Shown here in pieces: positions 54,437 through 63,712 of a stretch of DNA of 64,000 nucleotides. The notes beneath the pieces were generated by a model. The model was given only the letters and a program-made list of their open reading frames with translations, ran no database searches and was not told the DNA's origin. The translations under genes and the position numbers were made by a program. The DNA is taken from contig NZ_CP073764.1 in NCBI RefSeq assembly GCF_019343105.1, positions 1,240,001-1,304,000 of the forward strand, written 5' to 3'. Within the stretch, counting starts at the first letter, position 1; the number at the start of each line of letters is the position of its first letter. The stretch is from Methylovirgula sp. HY1. GTDB lineage: Bacteria > Pseudomonadota > Alphaproteobacteria > Rhizobiales > Beijerinckiaceae.

Positions 54437-54523
54437 CTAGAGCATGTTTCGGAACATGCTTCAGCTTATTGATTTGGAGCGGTTTCCGATCGGGTGATTC
54501 AAGCCGATCGGAAACCGCTCTAG
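54437..54523. repeat. Mosaic palindromic repeat, copy 8 (short form)
   Basis: A collapsed C module (GAGCATGTTTCGGAACATGC, a short perfect palindrome), linker TTCAGCTTATTGATTTGGAGC, then the A hairpin GGTTTCCGATCGG/CCGATCGGAAACC ending CGCTCTAG. The A module has G in place of T at its third position in both arms (GCGGTTTCC / GGAAACCGC), a compensatory change. Confidence 0.92.
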
Positions 54524-54548
54524 GTTTCCTTCAATTTTCCATCAGGTC

Positions 54549-55514
54549 ATGGCCGTCTACACAGAAGTCTCAGATACCGCGCTGCAAGCCTTCCTCGCCG
54601 ATTACGATCTGGGTCGGCTGCTTGCCTATAAGGGCATTGCCGAAGGCGTCGAAAATTCGAATTTCTTCGTGCATGCGGAGGCCGGATTTTTCATCCTGAC
54701 GCTCTATGAGAAGCGCGTCGCCGCGGAGGACCTGCCGTTTTTCCTCGGCTTGATGGAACATCTCGCCGCGCATGGCCTCAATTGTCCGCAGCCGGTCAAA
54801 CCGAAGACCGGCGCTTTGCTCGGCCGGCTCGCCGGAAAACCTGCCGCGATCGTGACCTTTCTCGAAGGCGTCTCGAGCCGGAGCCCGACGTCAAGGCAAT
54901 GCGCGGCGCTCGGCGAATCGCTTGCCAGCCTGCATCGCGCCGGCGCTGACTTTTCCGGCCACCGGCGCAATGCGCTGTCGCTCGACGCCTGGGCCGGGCT
55001 CTATGAGCAAGGCAAAAATGGCAGCGAGAACGTTCAAGCCGGCCTTGCCGATTTCATCGCCGCGGAGATCGGATTTCTCGAAAAAGCCTGGCCGCTGGAT
55101 CTGCCGCGCGGCGTCATTCATGCCGATCTCTTTCCCGACAATGTGCTCTTTCTCGGCGATACGGTCTCCGGCCTCATCGACTTCTATTTCGCCTGTGACG
55201 ACTTCCTCGCCTATGATCTCGCCATCTGTCTCAACGCTTGGTGTTTCGAGCTGGACGGGTCGTTCAACATCACCAAAGGCATGGCTTTGATCAACGCTTA
55301 TGAACAAATGCGCCGGCTGACGCCGGAAGAGACCGCCGCTCTGCCGATTCTCGCCCGCGGCGCGGCTTTGCGCTTTGCTCTCACACGCCTCGTCGATTGG
55401 CTGAATGTGCCGCCCGGCGCTTTGGTGAAGCCGAAAGATCCGCTCGACTATGTGAAGCGCCTGCGCTTCCACCAAAAGATCACGAACGCGCGCGAATTCG
55501 GGCTGCTGCGGTGA
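54549..55514 (+). CDS. thrB: Homoserine kinase (type II, aminoglycoside phosphotransferase fold)
   Basis: 321 residues. It phosphorylates homoserine on the way to threonine. The kinase-fold motifs are [14 protein letters not shown] (about 193-206, with the catalytic Asp) and [11 protein letters not shown]. The N-terminal [22 protein letters not shown] opening is typical of the alphaproteobacterial enzyme. It overlaps rnhA by four bases (GTGA). Confidence 0.95.
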   Translation: MAVYTEVSDTALQAFLADYDLGRLLAYKGIAEGVENSNFFVHAEAGFFILTLYEKRVAAEDLPFFLGLMEHLAAHGLNCPQPVKPKTGALLGRLAGKPAAIVTFLEGVSSRSPTSRQCAALGESLASLHRAGADFSGHRRNALSLDAWAGLYEQGKNGSENVQAGLADFIAAEIGFLEKAWPLDLPRGVIHADLFPDNVLFLGDTVSGLIDFYFACDDFLAYDLAICLNAWCFELDGSFNITKGMALINAYEQMRRLTPEETAALPILARGAALRFALTRLVDWLNVPPGALVKPKDPLDYVKRLRFHQKITNAREFGLLR

Positions 55515-55996
55515 ACGAAAAAATTTCTATTTGGACGGATGGCGCCTGCTCCGGCAATCCCGGCCCCGGCGGCTGGGGCGCCATCCTCACCTATGGCAGC
55601 CGGCGTAAGGAGCTTTCTGGCGGCGACCCTGCGACGACCAATAATCGCATGGAGCTCATGGCTGCGATCCAGGCGCTCGAAGCGCTGACGCGGCCTTGCG
55701 ATGTCGATCTCTATACCGATTCCGCCTATCTCAAAGGCGGCATCACCGGCTGGCTCGCCGGCTGGAAGCGCAACGGCTGGAAAACCGCGGACCGCAAGCC
55801 GGTCAAAAATGTCGAACTCTGGCAAAGGCTCGAAGAAGCGACACTGCCGCATAAGATCCGGTGGCACTGGGTCAAGGGCCACGCCAATGATGAAATGAAC
55901 GAGCGCGCCGACGAACTCGCGCGCACCGGCATGCGACCGTTTTTGATCAAGCGCGCCGCCAATGCCAAAATCCCATCGCGGGACGACGAGAACTAA
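55511..55996 (+). CDS. rnhA: Ribonuclease HI
   Basis: 161 residues, GTG start overlapping the thrB stop. It cuts RNA in RNA-DNA hybrids. The four catalytic acids are seen: Asp in [17 protein letters not shown], Glu in [13 protein letters not shown], Asp in LYTDSAYL and Asp in NERADELAR. The C-terminal tail ([17 protein letters not shown]) is polar. thrB-rnhA overlap is a common alphaproteobacterial arrangement. Confidence 0.96.
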   Translation: MNEKISIWTDGACSGNPGPGGWGAILTYGSRRKELSGGDPATTNNRMELMAAIQALEALTRPCDVDLYTDSAYLKGGITGWLAGWKRNGWKTADRKPVKNVELWQRLEEATLPHKIRWHWVKGHANDEMNERADELARTGMRPFLIKRAANAKIPSRDDEN

Positions 55997-56050
55997 AGAA
56001 GCGCGCAGGTCACGCACCCGTCATGTGCATGACCTGTGCAGCCACCGCCT

Positions 56051-56536
56051 TCAAATTTGGGCAAGCAACGCGTCAGCGCCTGAGATGTCCGCCTTACCGA
56101 CAGAATCTTCGACATTCAGCACCTTCACGATGCCGTCATCCACGAACATGGAATAGCGCTGCGAACGGATACCGAGGCCGCGTTCGGTCAGGTCGAGCGT
56201 CAGGTCGATCGCCTTGGTGAAAGCCGCGATGCCATCCGCGAGAAAAAGAATCTTCCCGGCGGCGCCGGACTGCTTCGCCCAGGCGTCCATGACGAAAACA
56301 TCATTCACGGAAACAACGACGACCTCGTCAACGCCTTTGGCTTTGAACTCCGCCTCTTTGGCTTGAAAGCCCGGCAGATGATTCATGCTGCAGGTCGGTG
56401 TGAAAGCGCCCGGCACGCCAAACAGCACGATTTTGCGGCCCTTGAATATTTCCGCCGTGGTGCTCGTTTTCGGGCCGTCCGGCGTCATCACCGTGAAAAC
56501 GGCATCGGGCAATGAATCTCCAACCTTGATCGACAT
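56051..56536 (-). CDS. Peroxiredoxin, Prx5 type
   Basis: 161 residues. The peroxidatic Cys49 lies in VPGAFTPTCS. It is the only cysteine in the protein, so this is a 1-Cys enzyme that should rely on glutathione/glutaredoxin or another thiol for recycling. DVFVMDAWAKQSG and RYSMFVDDGIVKVLNVED are family blocks. It reduces peroxides in the cytoplasm. It converges with rnhA. Confidence 0.95.
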   Translation of the reverse strand: MSIKVGDSLPDAVFTVMTPDGPKTSTTAEIFKGRKIVLFGVPGAFTPTCSMNHLPGFQAKEAEFKAKGVDEVVVVSVNDVFVMDAWAKQSGAAGKILFLADGIAAFTKAIDLTLDLTERGLGIRSQRYSMFVDDGIVKVLNVEDSVGKADISGADALLAQI

Positions 56537-56658
56537 GGATCTGTCCTTATGGAAGTTTCAGGGCATGCCTTGATGCATGACGCCGAAAAGCCGGCGGCCA
56601 AACTAAAACAGATCGCGGCACAGGTGAAGTCGGAAACCGCAGTTCCCCCGCGTGCCGG

Positions 56659-56684
56659 CTCTCGCCCCGCTCTCGGGGCGAGAG
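56659..56684. repeat. 11-bp GC-rich hairpin in the peroxiredoxin upstream region
   Basis: CTCTCGCCCCG pairs with CGGGGCGAGAG across a four-base loop. It lies between the divergent peroxiredoxin gene and the truncated porin-like gene; no T-run follows on either strand, so it is not a clear terminator. Confidence 0.6.
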
Positions 56685-56737
56685 CGCCCAAAAGTGGCGC
56701 CAATGGCTGGCGCTCTAATCGCCGGCGCGTCTAATCC

Positions 56738-57127
56738 ATGACGGACAAACATGCTTCTGATAAAAAGGGGCGTATGGGAACAGACCAAAATACCGCGACC
56801 GCCGGATCGCGCCGCAACGGACGCCTAGCAGCTCGCCGCCTCGGCGGGGCAGCCGTTGCTACAGCGCTGATGCTTGGTCTGCCCGCCAATGCGCGCGCTC
56901 AGAGTGCCGATGTCGCGCGGCTGCAGGCCGAGAGCGATGCCTTCAACGCACAACTGCGCTCGCTCGAAAAGAAAATGCCGCCTGCGCCCACTCGTGCCGG
57001 AGCCGATAGACCGGCGCCCGATGCTCGGCAGCCGCCGATCTTCGCGGACAAGAGGCTCCACTTGGGCGGCATCACGATCACGCCCGGTGGCTTCCTCGCT
57101 GTGGACCAACTGGCCCATGATCACTGA
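56738..57127 (+). pseudogene. Truncated porin-like outer membrane protein gene (N-terminal part)
   Basis: 129 codons. The frame encodes a signal peptide (GGAAVATALMLGLPANARAQ), a coiled-coil-like segment (VARLQAESDAFNAQLRSLEKKM) and RLHLGGITITPGGFLAV, which in my memory of related proteins starts a beta-barrel of 400 or more residues. Here it stops at LAHDH a few codons later, 18 bases before a mosaic repeat carrying an IS5 element. The barrel part is not found after the IS. The first third of a gene, so probably non-functional. Confidence 0.6.
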
Positions 57128-57144
57128 CGCGAGCTGTGGCATCA

Positions 57145-57215
57145 GAGCCCGTTCGGGGAAAAGTTGAACGACTTTTCCGATATTTGAGACATCGGATATA
57201 TCTGATGTCTTTCTA
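57145..57215. repeat. Mosaic palindromic repeat, copy 9, left part (split by IS5)
   Basis: C module (AGAGCCCGTTCGGGGAAAAG...GACTTTTCCG) and D palindrome (57187-57210, one mismatch: TCTGATGTCT), then TTCTA. The right part continues after the IS at 58055. Confidence 0.9.
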
Positions 57216-57229
57216 GAGCGCGTTGACAT

Positions 57230-57613
57230 TCAGCGTGTCCAGATGAATGCGCCGACGATGGATAGCATGGAGAGGAATGCTCGCGGCGTTTGTTCGTAGC
57301 GTGTCGCGATGCGCCTGAAATGCTTGAGTTTCAGGAAGAAGCGCTCGACCAGATTGCGCTCGCAATAGAGCGCGAAGTCACAATGGACCTGGGGCGATGT
57401 TGTTCTGGGCGGGATCACCGCGACGGCGCCTTGTTCGGTGATGGCATCACGCAGCGATTTTGCATCGTAGCCCTTGTCGCCAAGGACATGCTCGGCAGGC
57501 AGACCTTCGATCAGAGCTTCGGCCTGGGTGATATCGCTGGCCTGCCCAGGCGTGAGAATAAACCGCAACGGGTTACCCAGCGCGTCGACGACGGCATGGA
57601 TTTTTGTGGTCAA
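57230..57613 (-). CDS. IS5 family transposase, OrfB
   Basis: 127 residues read in its own frame. TTKIHAVVDALGNPLRFILT, VLGDKGYDAKSLRD and the Y-x2-R-x3-E-x6-K form CERNLVERFFLKLKHFRR carry the second Asp and the Glu of the DDE triad. Expressed by -1 frameshift from OrfA, with a four-base overlap. Confidence 0.92.
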   Translation of the reverse strand: MTTKIHAVVDALGNPLRFILTPGQASDITQAEALIEGLPAEHVLGDKGYDAKSLRDAITEQGAVAVIPPRTTSPQVHCDFALYCERNLVERFFLKLKHFRRIATRYEQTPRAFLSMLSIVGAFIWTR

Positions 57614-57984
57614 GCCACCCCGCGAACGGCCGATCGCGCGAGCTTCAGGCCCCCTTTTTTGCCCGCCGCATGCTGGTGCGCCCGGACGATGGTGGAGTCG
57701 ATCATGATGTATTCGAAGTCCGGATCATCGGCCATTGCCGTAAATAGCCGATCCCACACGCCGTCTTTGGACCAGCGGGAAAAGCGGATGAACACACTGT
57801 TCCAATTGCCAAAGCAATCCGGCAGATCGCGCCAGGGGACGCCCGTTCTGGCGAGCCACAGGATCGCCTCCACAAACAACCGATTGTTCGCGCCGGTCCT
57901 GCCGGGATCACTCCGCTTGCCAGGCAGATGCGGCTGCATCCGCTCCCACTGGTGGTCTTTCAACATCAACCGAACCGACGACAT
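57610..57984 (-). CDS. IS5 family transposase, OrfA
   Basis: 124 residues: DUF4096-type N-terminus (QWERMQPHLPGKRSDPGRTG), RTGVPWRDLPDCFGNWNSVFIRFSRW and the first catalytic Asp in YIMIDSTIVRAHQHAAG. The frame ends a few codons after the CGCGGGGTGG run at which ribosomes should slip back one base. Confidence 0.92.
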   Translation of the reverse strand: MSSVRLMLKDHQWERMQPHLPGKRSDPGRTGANNRLFVEAILWLARTGVPWRDLPDCFGNWNSVFIRFSRWSKDGVWDRLFTAMADDPDFEYIMIDSTIVRAHQHAAGKKGGLKLARSAVRGVA

Positions 57985-58054
57985 CCGACGCTCCCCGAAA
58001 AGGAGCTTGAATCAGATTTCCCCGCAAGCCGGAATCCTAAATGTCAACGCGGTC

Positions 58055-58104
58055 TAAGAACATGCTCCAAAATTTTGATTTTGCGTGTTTTCTTCTCGGC
58101 CTGA
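58055..58104. repeat. Mosaic palindromic repeat, copy 9, right part
   Basis: TAAGAACATGCTCCAAAATTTTGATTTTG continues the repeat split by IS5. Joined to 57210 it matches copy 3 (GTCT, five bases, AGAACATGCTTCAG). The A module that follows is worn to TGTTTTCTTCTCGG. Confidence 0.85.
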
Positions 58105-58180
58105 TGCGGCCCGTCGTAGAATGACGGCTGATCGGTGGCATCGCCGCCGTCGCCGAAAACGGCACGCTGCGGCCAAAGCC

Positions 58181-59059
58181 TTACTTGTCAGCCTTCACGC
58201 CAACAAGCGACGCGGTCAATTCATAGGCCTTGTCCGGCCCAGTCAGGGTCAGACGCACCGACACGTGCTCCGGCGCCGGACTCGGGCTTTCGACCGCCGT
58301 CAAAGTAAAGGTGTTTTTCGCCGTCTTGCGGGTTTCAAAAGCCCAGCCGTCTGGTCCTTCCGCGAAGAGATCGGACGCCGGCATTGCACCTGTCCAGACG
58401 ACCGACCAGCGCGGCTTTGCTTTATCGGCGGCCAGCGCGTGAATTGCGATTTTATCGGCCGACGTCGATGAGAGTTTTGCGGGCACACGCGCCTCGGCAG
58501 CGGCGATCAACGCGCGTTCTGGACTGTCGCCGCTTTGCGGCAAAATCAGCTCGGCATGGCCCTTTGCCGGGATGCAAATCCGATCGCAGACGGCATAATC
58601 GAGAGACAAGGCGAGACGCGACGGCTTTGTTGCATCGCGCGGCGTCACGCGGATCGGGAAGGTCACGCCGCCGCGATAGCCGAAGGCTTCGATGCCCCCC
58701 TCGTCGAGACGGACGGGCGCCGGATAGAGAACCTTTGCACTGGCGACATTTTCCGAGCCGGCAAAGGAGAATTGCGGCGGGACGCCGGCCTCGCCCGGTT
58801 GGCGCCAATATGTGACGGCATTGGGCGCGAGCTTGATCTCAACCGCGGCATCATAGAGTCCCATTGAACGTCCCGCAGAAACGAGTCGCATTTCGCCGAT
58901 ACCGCCTGCCTGTTTCGACCAGGAACTCGCGAAAACGCTCGATGTCGGCGCCAAACCGGGATCGGACTTGGCCGGGACGACGGCAATCGAAAAAACCATC
59001 GCAATAGCGAGCGAGACGATCGAAACAGACTGGCAAAATCGGGCCATAGACACCAACAT
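58181..59059 (-). CDS. DsbD alpha-domain-like periplasmic protein
   Basis: 292 residues. A signal peptide (VSMARFCQSVSIVSLAIAMVFSIAVVPAKS) precedes a domain with SLDYAVCDRICIPAKG, the C-x3-C pair of the N-terminal immunoglobulin-like domain of DsbD. It has no membrane or thioredoxin domain, so it is a stand-alone version that may pass electrons to periplasmic partners. ATG at 59059; longer frame to 59248 unlikely. It is divergent from the YqgE gene. Confidence 0.85.
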   Translation of the reverse strand: MLVSMARFCQSVSIVSLAIAMVFSIAVVPAKSDPGLAPTSSVFASSWSKQAGGIGEMRLVSAGRSMGLYDAAVEIKLAPNAVTYWRQPGEAGVPPQFSFAGSENVASAKVLYPAPVRLDEGGIEAFGYRGGVTFPIRVTPRDATKPSRLALSLDYAVCDRICIPAKGHAELILPQSGDSPERALIAAAEARVPAKLSSTSADKIAIHALAADKAKPRWSVVWTGAMPASDLFAEGPDGWAFETRKTAKNTFTLTAVESPSPAPEHVSVRLTLTGPDKAYELTASLVGVKADK

Positions 59060-59231
59060 ATCAACAGGCCGGCCGCGCGTGCCGGTAGCCGTGACGGGCC
59101 TGGAAGGACTTTTGCATGGAATCGTCATAAAATGACACTGTTCCTTTGACCACTGGAGTTTCTCACGATCGAAGGCGCCATGCTGGTACCTATCCGTTCG
59201 TATCACGATATTGGGCACAAACGAGGCGCTT

Positions 59232-59861
59232 ATGATGGCGGCGTTCACACAGAAGGGCGTGGAGGCAGAGAAAGACGGACGCGATGGCTATCTCGATGGC
59301 CAGTTGCTGTTGGCCATGCCCGGCATGCCGGACGATCGCTTTGCCCGTTCGGTCATCTATATGTGTGCCCACTCCGATGAAGGCGCGATGGGTATCATCA
59401 TCAATCGCGCAGCACCGAGTGTGAATTTCTCCGAATTGCTGGTGCAGCTCGAAGTGATCGCTCCTGATGAGGCGATCAGGCTTCCTTCCAAAGCCGGTGC
59501 CGTGCCGGTTCTCAAAGGTGGTCCAGTCGAAACCGGCCGCGGCTTCGTGCTCCATACCAACGATTTCTTTATCGATAACTCTACCCTGCCGATCGATACG
59601 GTGGTTTCCCTTACAGCAACTGTGGATATTTTGCGCGCCATTGCAAGCGGCGCCGGCCCAGGTCAGGCGGTTCTAGCGCTTGGCTATGCCGGCTGGTCAC
59701 CCGGGCAATTGGAAGAGGAGCTGCAGCAAAACGGCTGGCTCACCTGCCCTGCGGATGCTTCGCTTATTTTCGATACGCCGCTCGAATCGAAATATGACTG
59801 CGCCCTGCGCAAGCTCGGAATCGATCCGAGCTTCTTATCGACCGATTTCGGCCACGCCTGA
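59232..59861 (+). CDS. YqgE/AlgH family protein
   Basis: 209 residues. The family blocks [42 protein letters not shown] and [37 protein letters not shown] are present. The function is unknown; it is named AlgH from alginate regulation in Pseudomonas. GAGG lies before the ATG at 59232. Confidence 0.94.
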   Translation: MMAAFTQKGVEAEKDGRDGYLDGQLLLAMPGMPDDRFARSVIYMCAHSDEGAMGIIINRAAPSVNFSELLVQLEVIAPDEAIRLPSKAGAVPVLKGGPVETGRGFVLHTNDFFIDNSTLPIDTVVSLTATVDILRAIASGAGPGQAVLALGYAGWSPGQLEEELQQNGWLTCPADASLIFDTPLESKYDCALRKLGIDPSFLSTDFGHA

Positions 59862-59921
59862 CGCTGCTGCGTGCCAAATCGCGATCTGATTGGGCCTCGG
59901 CACGGGTTGGGTTTTGCGGCG

Positions 59922-62840
59922 TCAGGCCGCGATCGTCGCTGCGCCGACGAGCTTGCGCGCCTCGCCCGCGCTGATCGGATGGCCGAAAAGATAGCCCTGC
60001 GCATATTCGCAGCCGAGCTGATAAAGCTCGATCGCATCGGATTCCGACTCGGCCCCTTCGGCCACGACATCCATGCCGAGATCATGCGCCAATGCCACGA
60101 TCGAACGCAGAATCAGCGGACGGCCGCCCTTACCGTTTTGATGAACGAAGGAGCGATCGATCTTGATCGTATCGAATGGGAAACGCTGCAGATAGGACAG
60201 TGACGAATAGCCCGTGCCGAAATCATCGAGCGAAAGCCCGGCGCCGAGATCGCGAATGCGGCTCAAGATCTGCGACGCATATTCCGGATTCTCCATCACC
60301 AAGCTTTCGGTGATCTCGAGCTTCAACGTACCTTGCGCGACATTGCTGCGCGCCAGCACCGTCTTGACGTCGTTCAGCAGATCATGCCGCAGCAATTGCC
60401 GCGACGAAACATTGACGCTGGCGAAGAGCGGCGGATCGACATCGAGCGCATGTTGCCAGGCGGCGAGTTCGCGTGCCGTGCGCTCCATGGCGAAAATGCC
60501 GAGATCGATGATGCTGCCGGTCTCTTCGGCGATTGGAATGAATTCCGCCGGCCCCAGGCGCCCGAGCCGCGGGTGATCCCAACGCAGAAGCGCTTCGAAG
60601 CCGGCAACGGTGCGGTCTTCAAGCCGCACGATCGGCTGGAAATAGACCTTGATCTCGGAGCGATCGAGAGCACGCCGCAAATCGGCCTCGAGCGACAGAC
60701 GATCGGCCCCGAAAGCCCGCATCGACGGGCGAAATACCTCGATCCGATTGCCGCCGACTCGCTTGCCATAGCGCACCGCGATTTCGGCGTCGTTCAGCAT
60801 ATCTTCGCGCTTGGGATGCAATTGCGGATCATAAAGCGCAATGCCGATCGAAGCCGACAGAGGCACTTCGGTCTCACCGAAGGTCACCGGCGTCGATACG
60901 GCGCGGCGGATGACATTGGCGAGCGCGATGACCTGATCGGTTTCGAATTCGGAAATGACGACTGCCGCAAATTGATCGCCGGCAAGACGGGCGAGCGCGT
61001 CCTGCGGCCGCAAGATTCGCACGAGGCGACGCGCGACCGTCAGCAGGATCGAATCGCCCGCCGACAGACCGATCGATTCATTGACCTGCTTAAATCTATC
61101 GATGTCGATGCACAGCACGGTCGGCCTGATCTTGGGATCGGTCTCTGCGAGAAGCAGCGCCCCCTCCAGCCGATCGAAGAACAATTCGCGGTTGGGCAGG
61201 CCTGTCAGATTGTCATGCACGGCATCATGAAGAAGACGCTCCTGCGCATTTCTCTTCTCGGTCACATCCGCAAGCGTACCGATGACACGGACCACTTCGC
61301 CGTCATTGCCGACGACCGGCCGCGCCTTCATGTGAAACCAGAAGTAATGTCCGTCGGCGGCGCGCAGCCGGAATTCCTGATTGATCCGGCCACATCTTTG
61401 CTCGAGCATCGTGTCGAGACAGGCACGATAGCGATCACGTTCGAAAGGATGCAAAAATTCGAGCCAGGCTGAAGCCGGACCTTCGAGCTCGCCGCGGGCA
61501 AAGCCCAATTGCGCCTCGGCCTCGGGACTGAGATAGACGCGATCGGCATCGACATCCCAATCGAAGATGATTTCGCCGCTGCCCGAAAATGCCAGCGCCT
61601 TGCGTTCGACGTCGCTGATCGCGCCATGCGCCAATCCGCTTCCGGCAAAGGCATTCTGCATGACCGTAAAGCCGATCAACATCACGATGAGAACGAGGCC
61701 GCCGATGAGCGCCGGCGACACGAGATCATTGGTCAAGGTTCCGGTGACCGTAAATCCCGCCGCGGCAATCCAGACGAGCAGAAGAAGCCAGGTCGGAATC
61801 AGCATGACCGCGCGATCATAGCCATGCGTAGAGAGGTAGAGGACCAGGATGAAGCCGACGGCGCCTATGGTCGCGAGCGATATGCGTGCGACGCCGGCGG
61901 CGACGGGCGCATCATAGACGGCAAGACCGATGAGGCAGACGAGAAATGCCAGCCAGCCGAAGGCGACATGCGAGGCGCGCACATGCCATCGGTTCAAATT
62001 GAGATAGGCGAAGAGAAACACCAGCAAGGTGGCGGCGAGCGACGTCTCCGCTCCGGCGCGCCATATTCGATCGGTCTGCGGCGACGTGTTGAAGATCTTG
62101 CTCCAAAATCCGAAGTCGATGCAGACATAGGCGAGAACCGCCCAGGCCAGCGCCGCCGCGGCCGGAAAAATCACCGCGCCTTTGACGACGAAGACGATCG
62201 TCAAAAACAGCGCCAGCAGCCCCGCGACGCCGATCACGATGCCCTTGTAAAGCGCCAGGCTCGTCACCTTGTCCTTGTAGGCATCGGGTTGCCACAAATA
62301 GAGCTGGGGCAAATTGGGGGTGCGCAACTCGGCGACATAGGTCACCGTCGTTCCGGGATCGAGCGTGAGCCGAAAGACGTCGGCGTCGGAACTTTCCTGC
62401 CGGTCCGGCGGGAAGCCTTGGCTTGCCGTGATCGTCGAGATCCGCGTCGCGCCGAGATCGGGCCAGATGATGCCGGAGCCGACAAGGCGGAAATGCGGCG
62501 CTACGATCAAGCGCTCGATCTGTTCATCCGTGTCGTTGGTCAGCGCGAAAACGATCCAGCTCGGATGCGTTCCAGGCTCGCGGGCACGCACCTCGATGCG
62601 GCGCACAATGCCGTCCGAACCCGGCGCGGTCGAGACCAAAAGCCGGTCACCCTGCGAACTGTAGTGATCGATCGCCTTGGTCAGATCGATGGCCGAGACG
62701 TCGAGCGGCACGCGCACCGATTCGATCGCCCGAGCTGGCACCGCCATGACGAGCAGCAGGCCGAGAACAAGCCAAAACGCGCGCCGAAGCGCGATCACCC
62801 GCGTAGGAAGAACCGGCGTTTTCGGTTGAGGGACAAACAA
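59922..62840 (-). CDS. 7TMR-DISM-like/PAS/GGDEF/EAL cyclic-di-GMP protein
   Basis: 972 residues, TTG start (a GTG at 62798 is alternative). Order: signal helix, periplasmic DISMED2-like domain (about 45-180), seven hydrophobic segments (190-400), PAS ([22 protein letters not shown], about 425-545), GGDEF (about 560-725) and EAL (about 740-970). The GGDEF motif is degenerate (LAGDQF), while the EAL domain keeps [22 protein letters not shown] and KIDRSF. It is most likely a membrane c-di-GMP phosphodiesterase with a regulatory GGDEF. Confidence 0.93.
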   Translation of the reverse strand: MFVPQPKTPVLPTRVIALRRAFWLVLGLLLVMAVPARAIESVRVPLDVSAIDLTKAIDHYSSQGDRLLVSTAPGSDGIVRRIEVRAREPGTHPSWIVFALTNDTDEQIERLIVAPHFRLVGSGIIWPDLGATRISTITASQGFPPDRQESSDADVFRLTLDPGTTVTYVAELRTPNLPQLYLWQPDAYKDKVTSLALYKGIVIGVAGLLALFLTIVFVVKGAVIFPAAAALAWAVLAYVCIDFGFWSKIFNTSPQTDRIWRAGAETSLAATLLVFLFAYLNLNRWHVRASHVAFGWLAFLVCLIGLAVYDAPVAAGVARISLATIGAVGFILVLYLSTHGYDRAVMLIPTWLLLLVWIAAAGFTVTGTLTNDLVSPALIGGLVLIVMLIGFTVMQNAFAGSGLAHGAISDVERKALAFSGSGEIIFDWDVDADRVYLSPEAEAQLGFARGELEGPASAWLEFLHPFERDRYRACLDTMLEQRCGRINQEFRLRAADGHYFWFHMKARPVVGNDGEVVRVIGTLADVTEKRNAQERLLHDAVHDNLTGLPNRELFFDRLEGALLLAETDPKIRPTVLCIDIDRFKQVNESIGLSAGDSILLTVARRLVRILRPQDALARLAGDQFAAVVISEFETDQVIALANVIRRAVSTPVTFGETEVPLSASIGIALYDPQLHPKREDMLNDAEIAVRYGKRVGGNRIEVFRPSMRAFGADRLSLEADLRRALDRSEIKVYFQPIVRLEDRTVAGFEALLRWDHPRLGRLGPAEFIPIAEETGSIIDLGIFAMERTARELAAWQHALDVDPPLFASVNVSSRQLLRHDLLNDVKTVLARSNVAQGTLKLEITESLVMENPEYASQILSRIRDLGAGLSLDDFGTGYSSLSYLQRFPFDTIKIDRSFVHQNGKGGRPLILRSIVALAHDLGMDVVAEGAESESDAIELYQLGCEYAQGYLFGHPISAGEARKLVGAATIAA

Positions 62841-62865
62841 AGTCTTCAGGACGAAACAGAGCTCC

Positions 62866-63050
62866 CTAGAGCATTTTTTCTCGATCGGATGGAATCATCC
62901 GATCGAGAAAAAAACGCTCAAAATCAAAAAGCTGGAGCATGTTCTTATCGGAAAAGTCAGTCAACTTTTCCGGAACATGCTCTAGAGCGGGTCCTGGAAA
63001 AGCGCATAGACTTTTCCGATGCTTAGATATCGGACTTATCCGATATCTCA
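62866..63050. repeat. Mosaic palindromic repeat, copy 10 (double C module)
   Basis: A hairpin (GAGCATTTTTTCTCGATCGG/CCGATCGAGAAAAAAACGCTC), linker AAAATCAAAAAGCTGGAGCATG, C hairpin TCTTATCGGAAAAG...CTTTTCCGGAACATGCTC, then a second C module (AGAGCGGGTCCTGGAAAAG...CTTTTCCG) with a D variant at 63025-63048 (AGATATCGGA.., right arm TCCGATATCT). A worn piece of the C module recurs at 63205-63246. Confidence 0.92.
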
Positions 63051-63712
63051 CTGTGGACGGACTCTATTTCCATGATGGAGAACCGCTTGTCCCAGCGATA
63101 GGCAGGGCCACAATCACGCTCCGGAAATATCGTCTTGACGATCTCGATCGGATGACCCGCCGAGAGGTTCTCCTGAGGCGAAATCGGCTCATCATCAATG
63201 ACTTTGAGCATATTCCGAAAGTGAAGGTCAACTTTTCTGGGACCTGCCGGGCAGAGCCGCGAAAATTCGGGAAGCGCCCCGAGCATCGGACCGCTGTGAG
63301 CGCCGCTTCTGATCTTTCTAGACCGGGATGACGTTTGAATAAATTAATTCAAGGCCATCCTGATCAATTCTTATAATTTACAACAAGCTACGCGGATGCG
63401 CTACGCCACCGGCATAAACGTGATCGCGTCGAAAGTCGTTCTCACTTCGTTATCCCGCTCCAATGATCCGCACGAAGCGACCGATAAAGCCTGCCCGCAC
63501 GGCGCTAGAACATGCTCCGGATAAGCGAACAACCGTCCCACCCAAGCACGCCTTTGCAAAAGGCCATCGCAAGAGGCCATTGCGAGCCGCCTTCGAAGGA
63601 GATCTTTTTGGCAGAGGCAATCAGGCGCGAAGAAGTGGTAAGGCCGATATGACAGCGCGACAAGTCAGGAACGGCCTATTCGTCCGGCGCTCTCCGGCTT
63701 GTCAACGTGAGT
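63051..63712. other. Intergenic region with repeat debris
   Basis: About 660 bases. It holds a worn C module (63205-63246) and a fragment GCTAGAACATGCTCCGG near 63502. A frame at 63463-63801 (plus) is rich in Arg/Lys and is not coding-like. The 3' side of the GNAT gene begins at 63713. No promoter or gene could be identified. Confidence 0.4.

Larger units (their letters stand above)
57216..58054 (-). mobile_element. IS5 family insertion sequence, IS427-like group (839 bp)
   Basis: Ends GAGCGCGTTGACATT (left, 57216) and GACCGCGTTGACATT (right, read inversely from 58054), a 15-bp inverted repeat with one mismatch. A TA dinucleotide flanks it on both sides (57214-57215, 58055-58056), the target duplication of this group. 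Two overlapping frames encode the transposase through a -1 frameshift. Confidence 0.93.
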
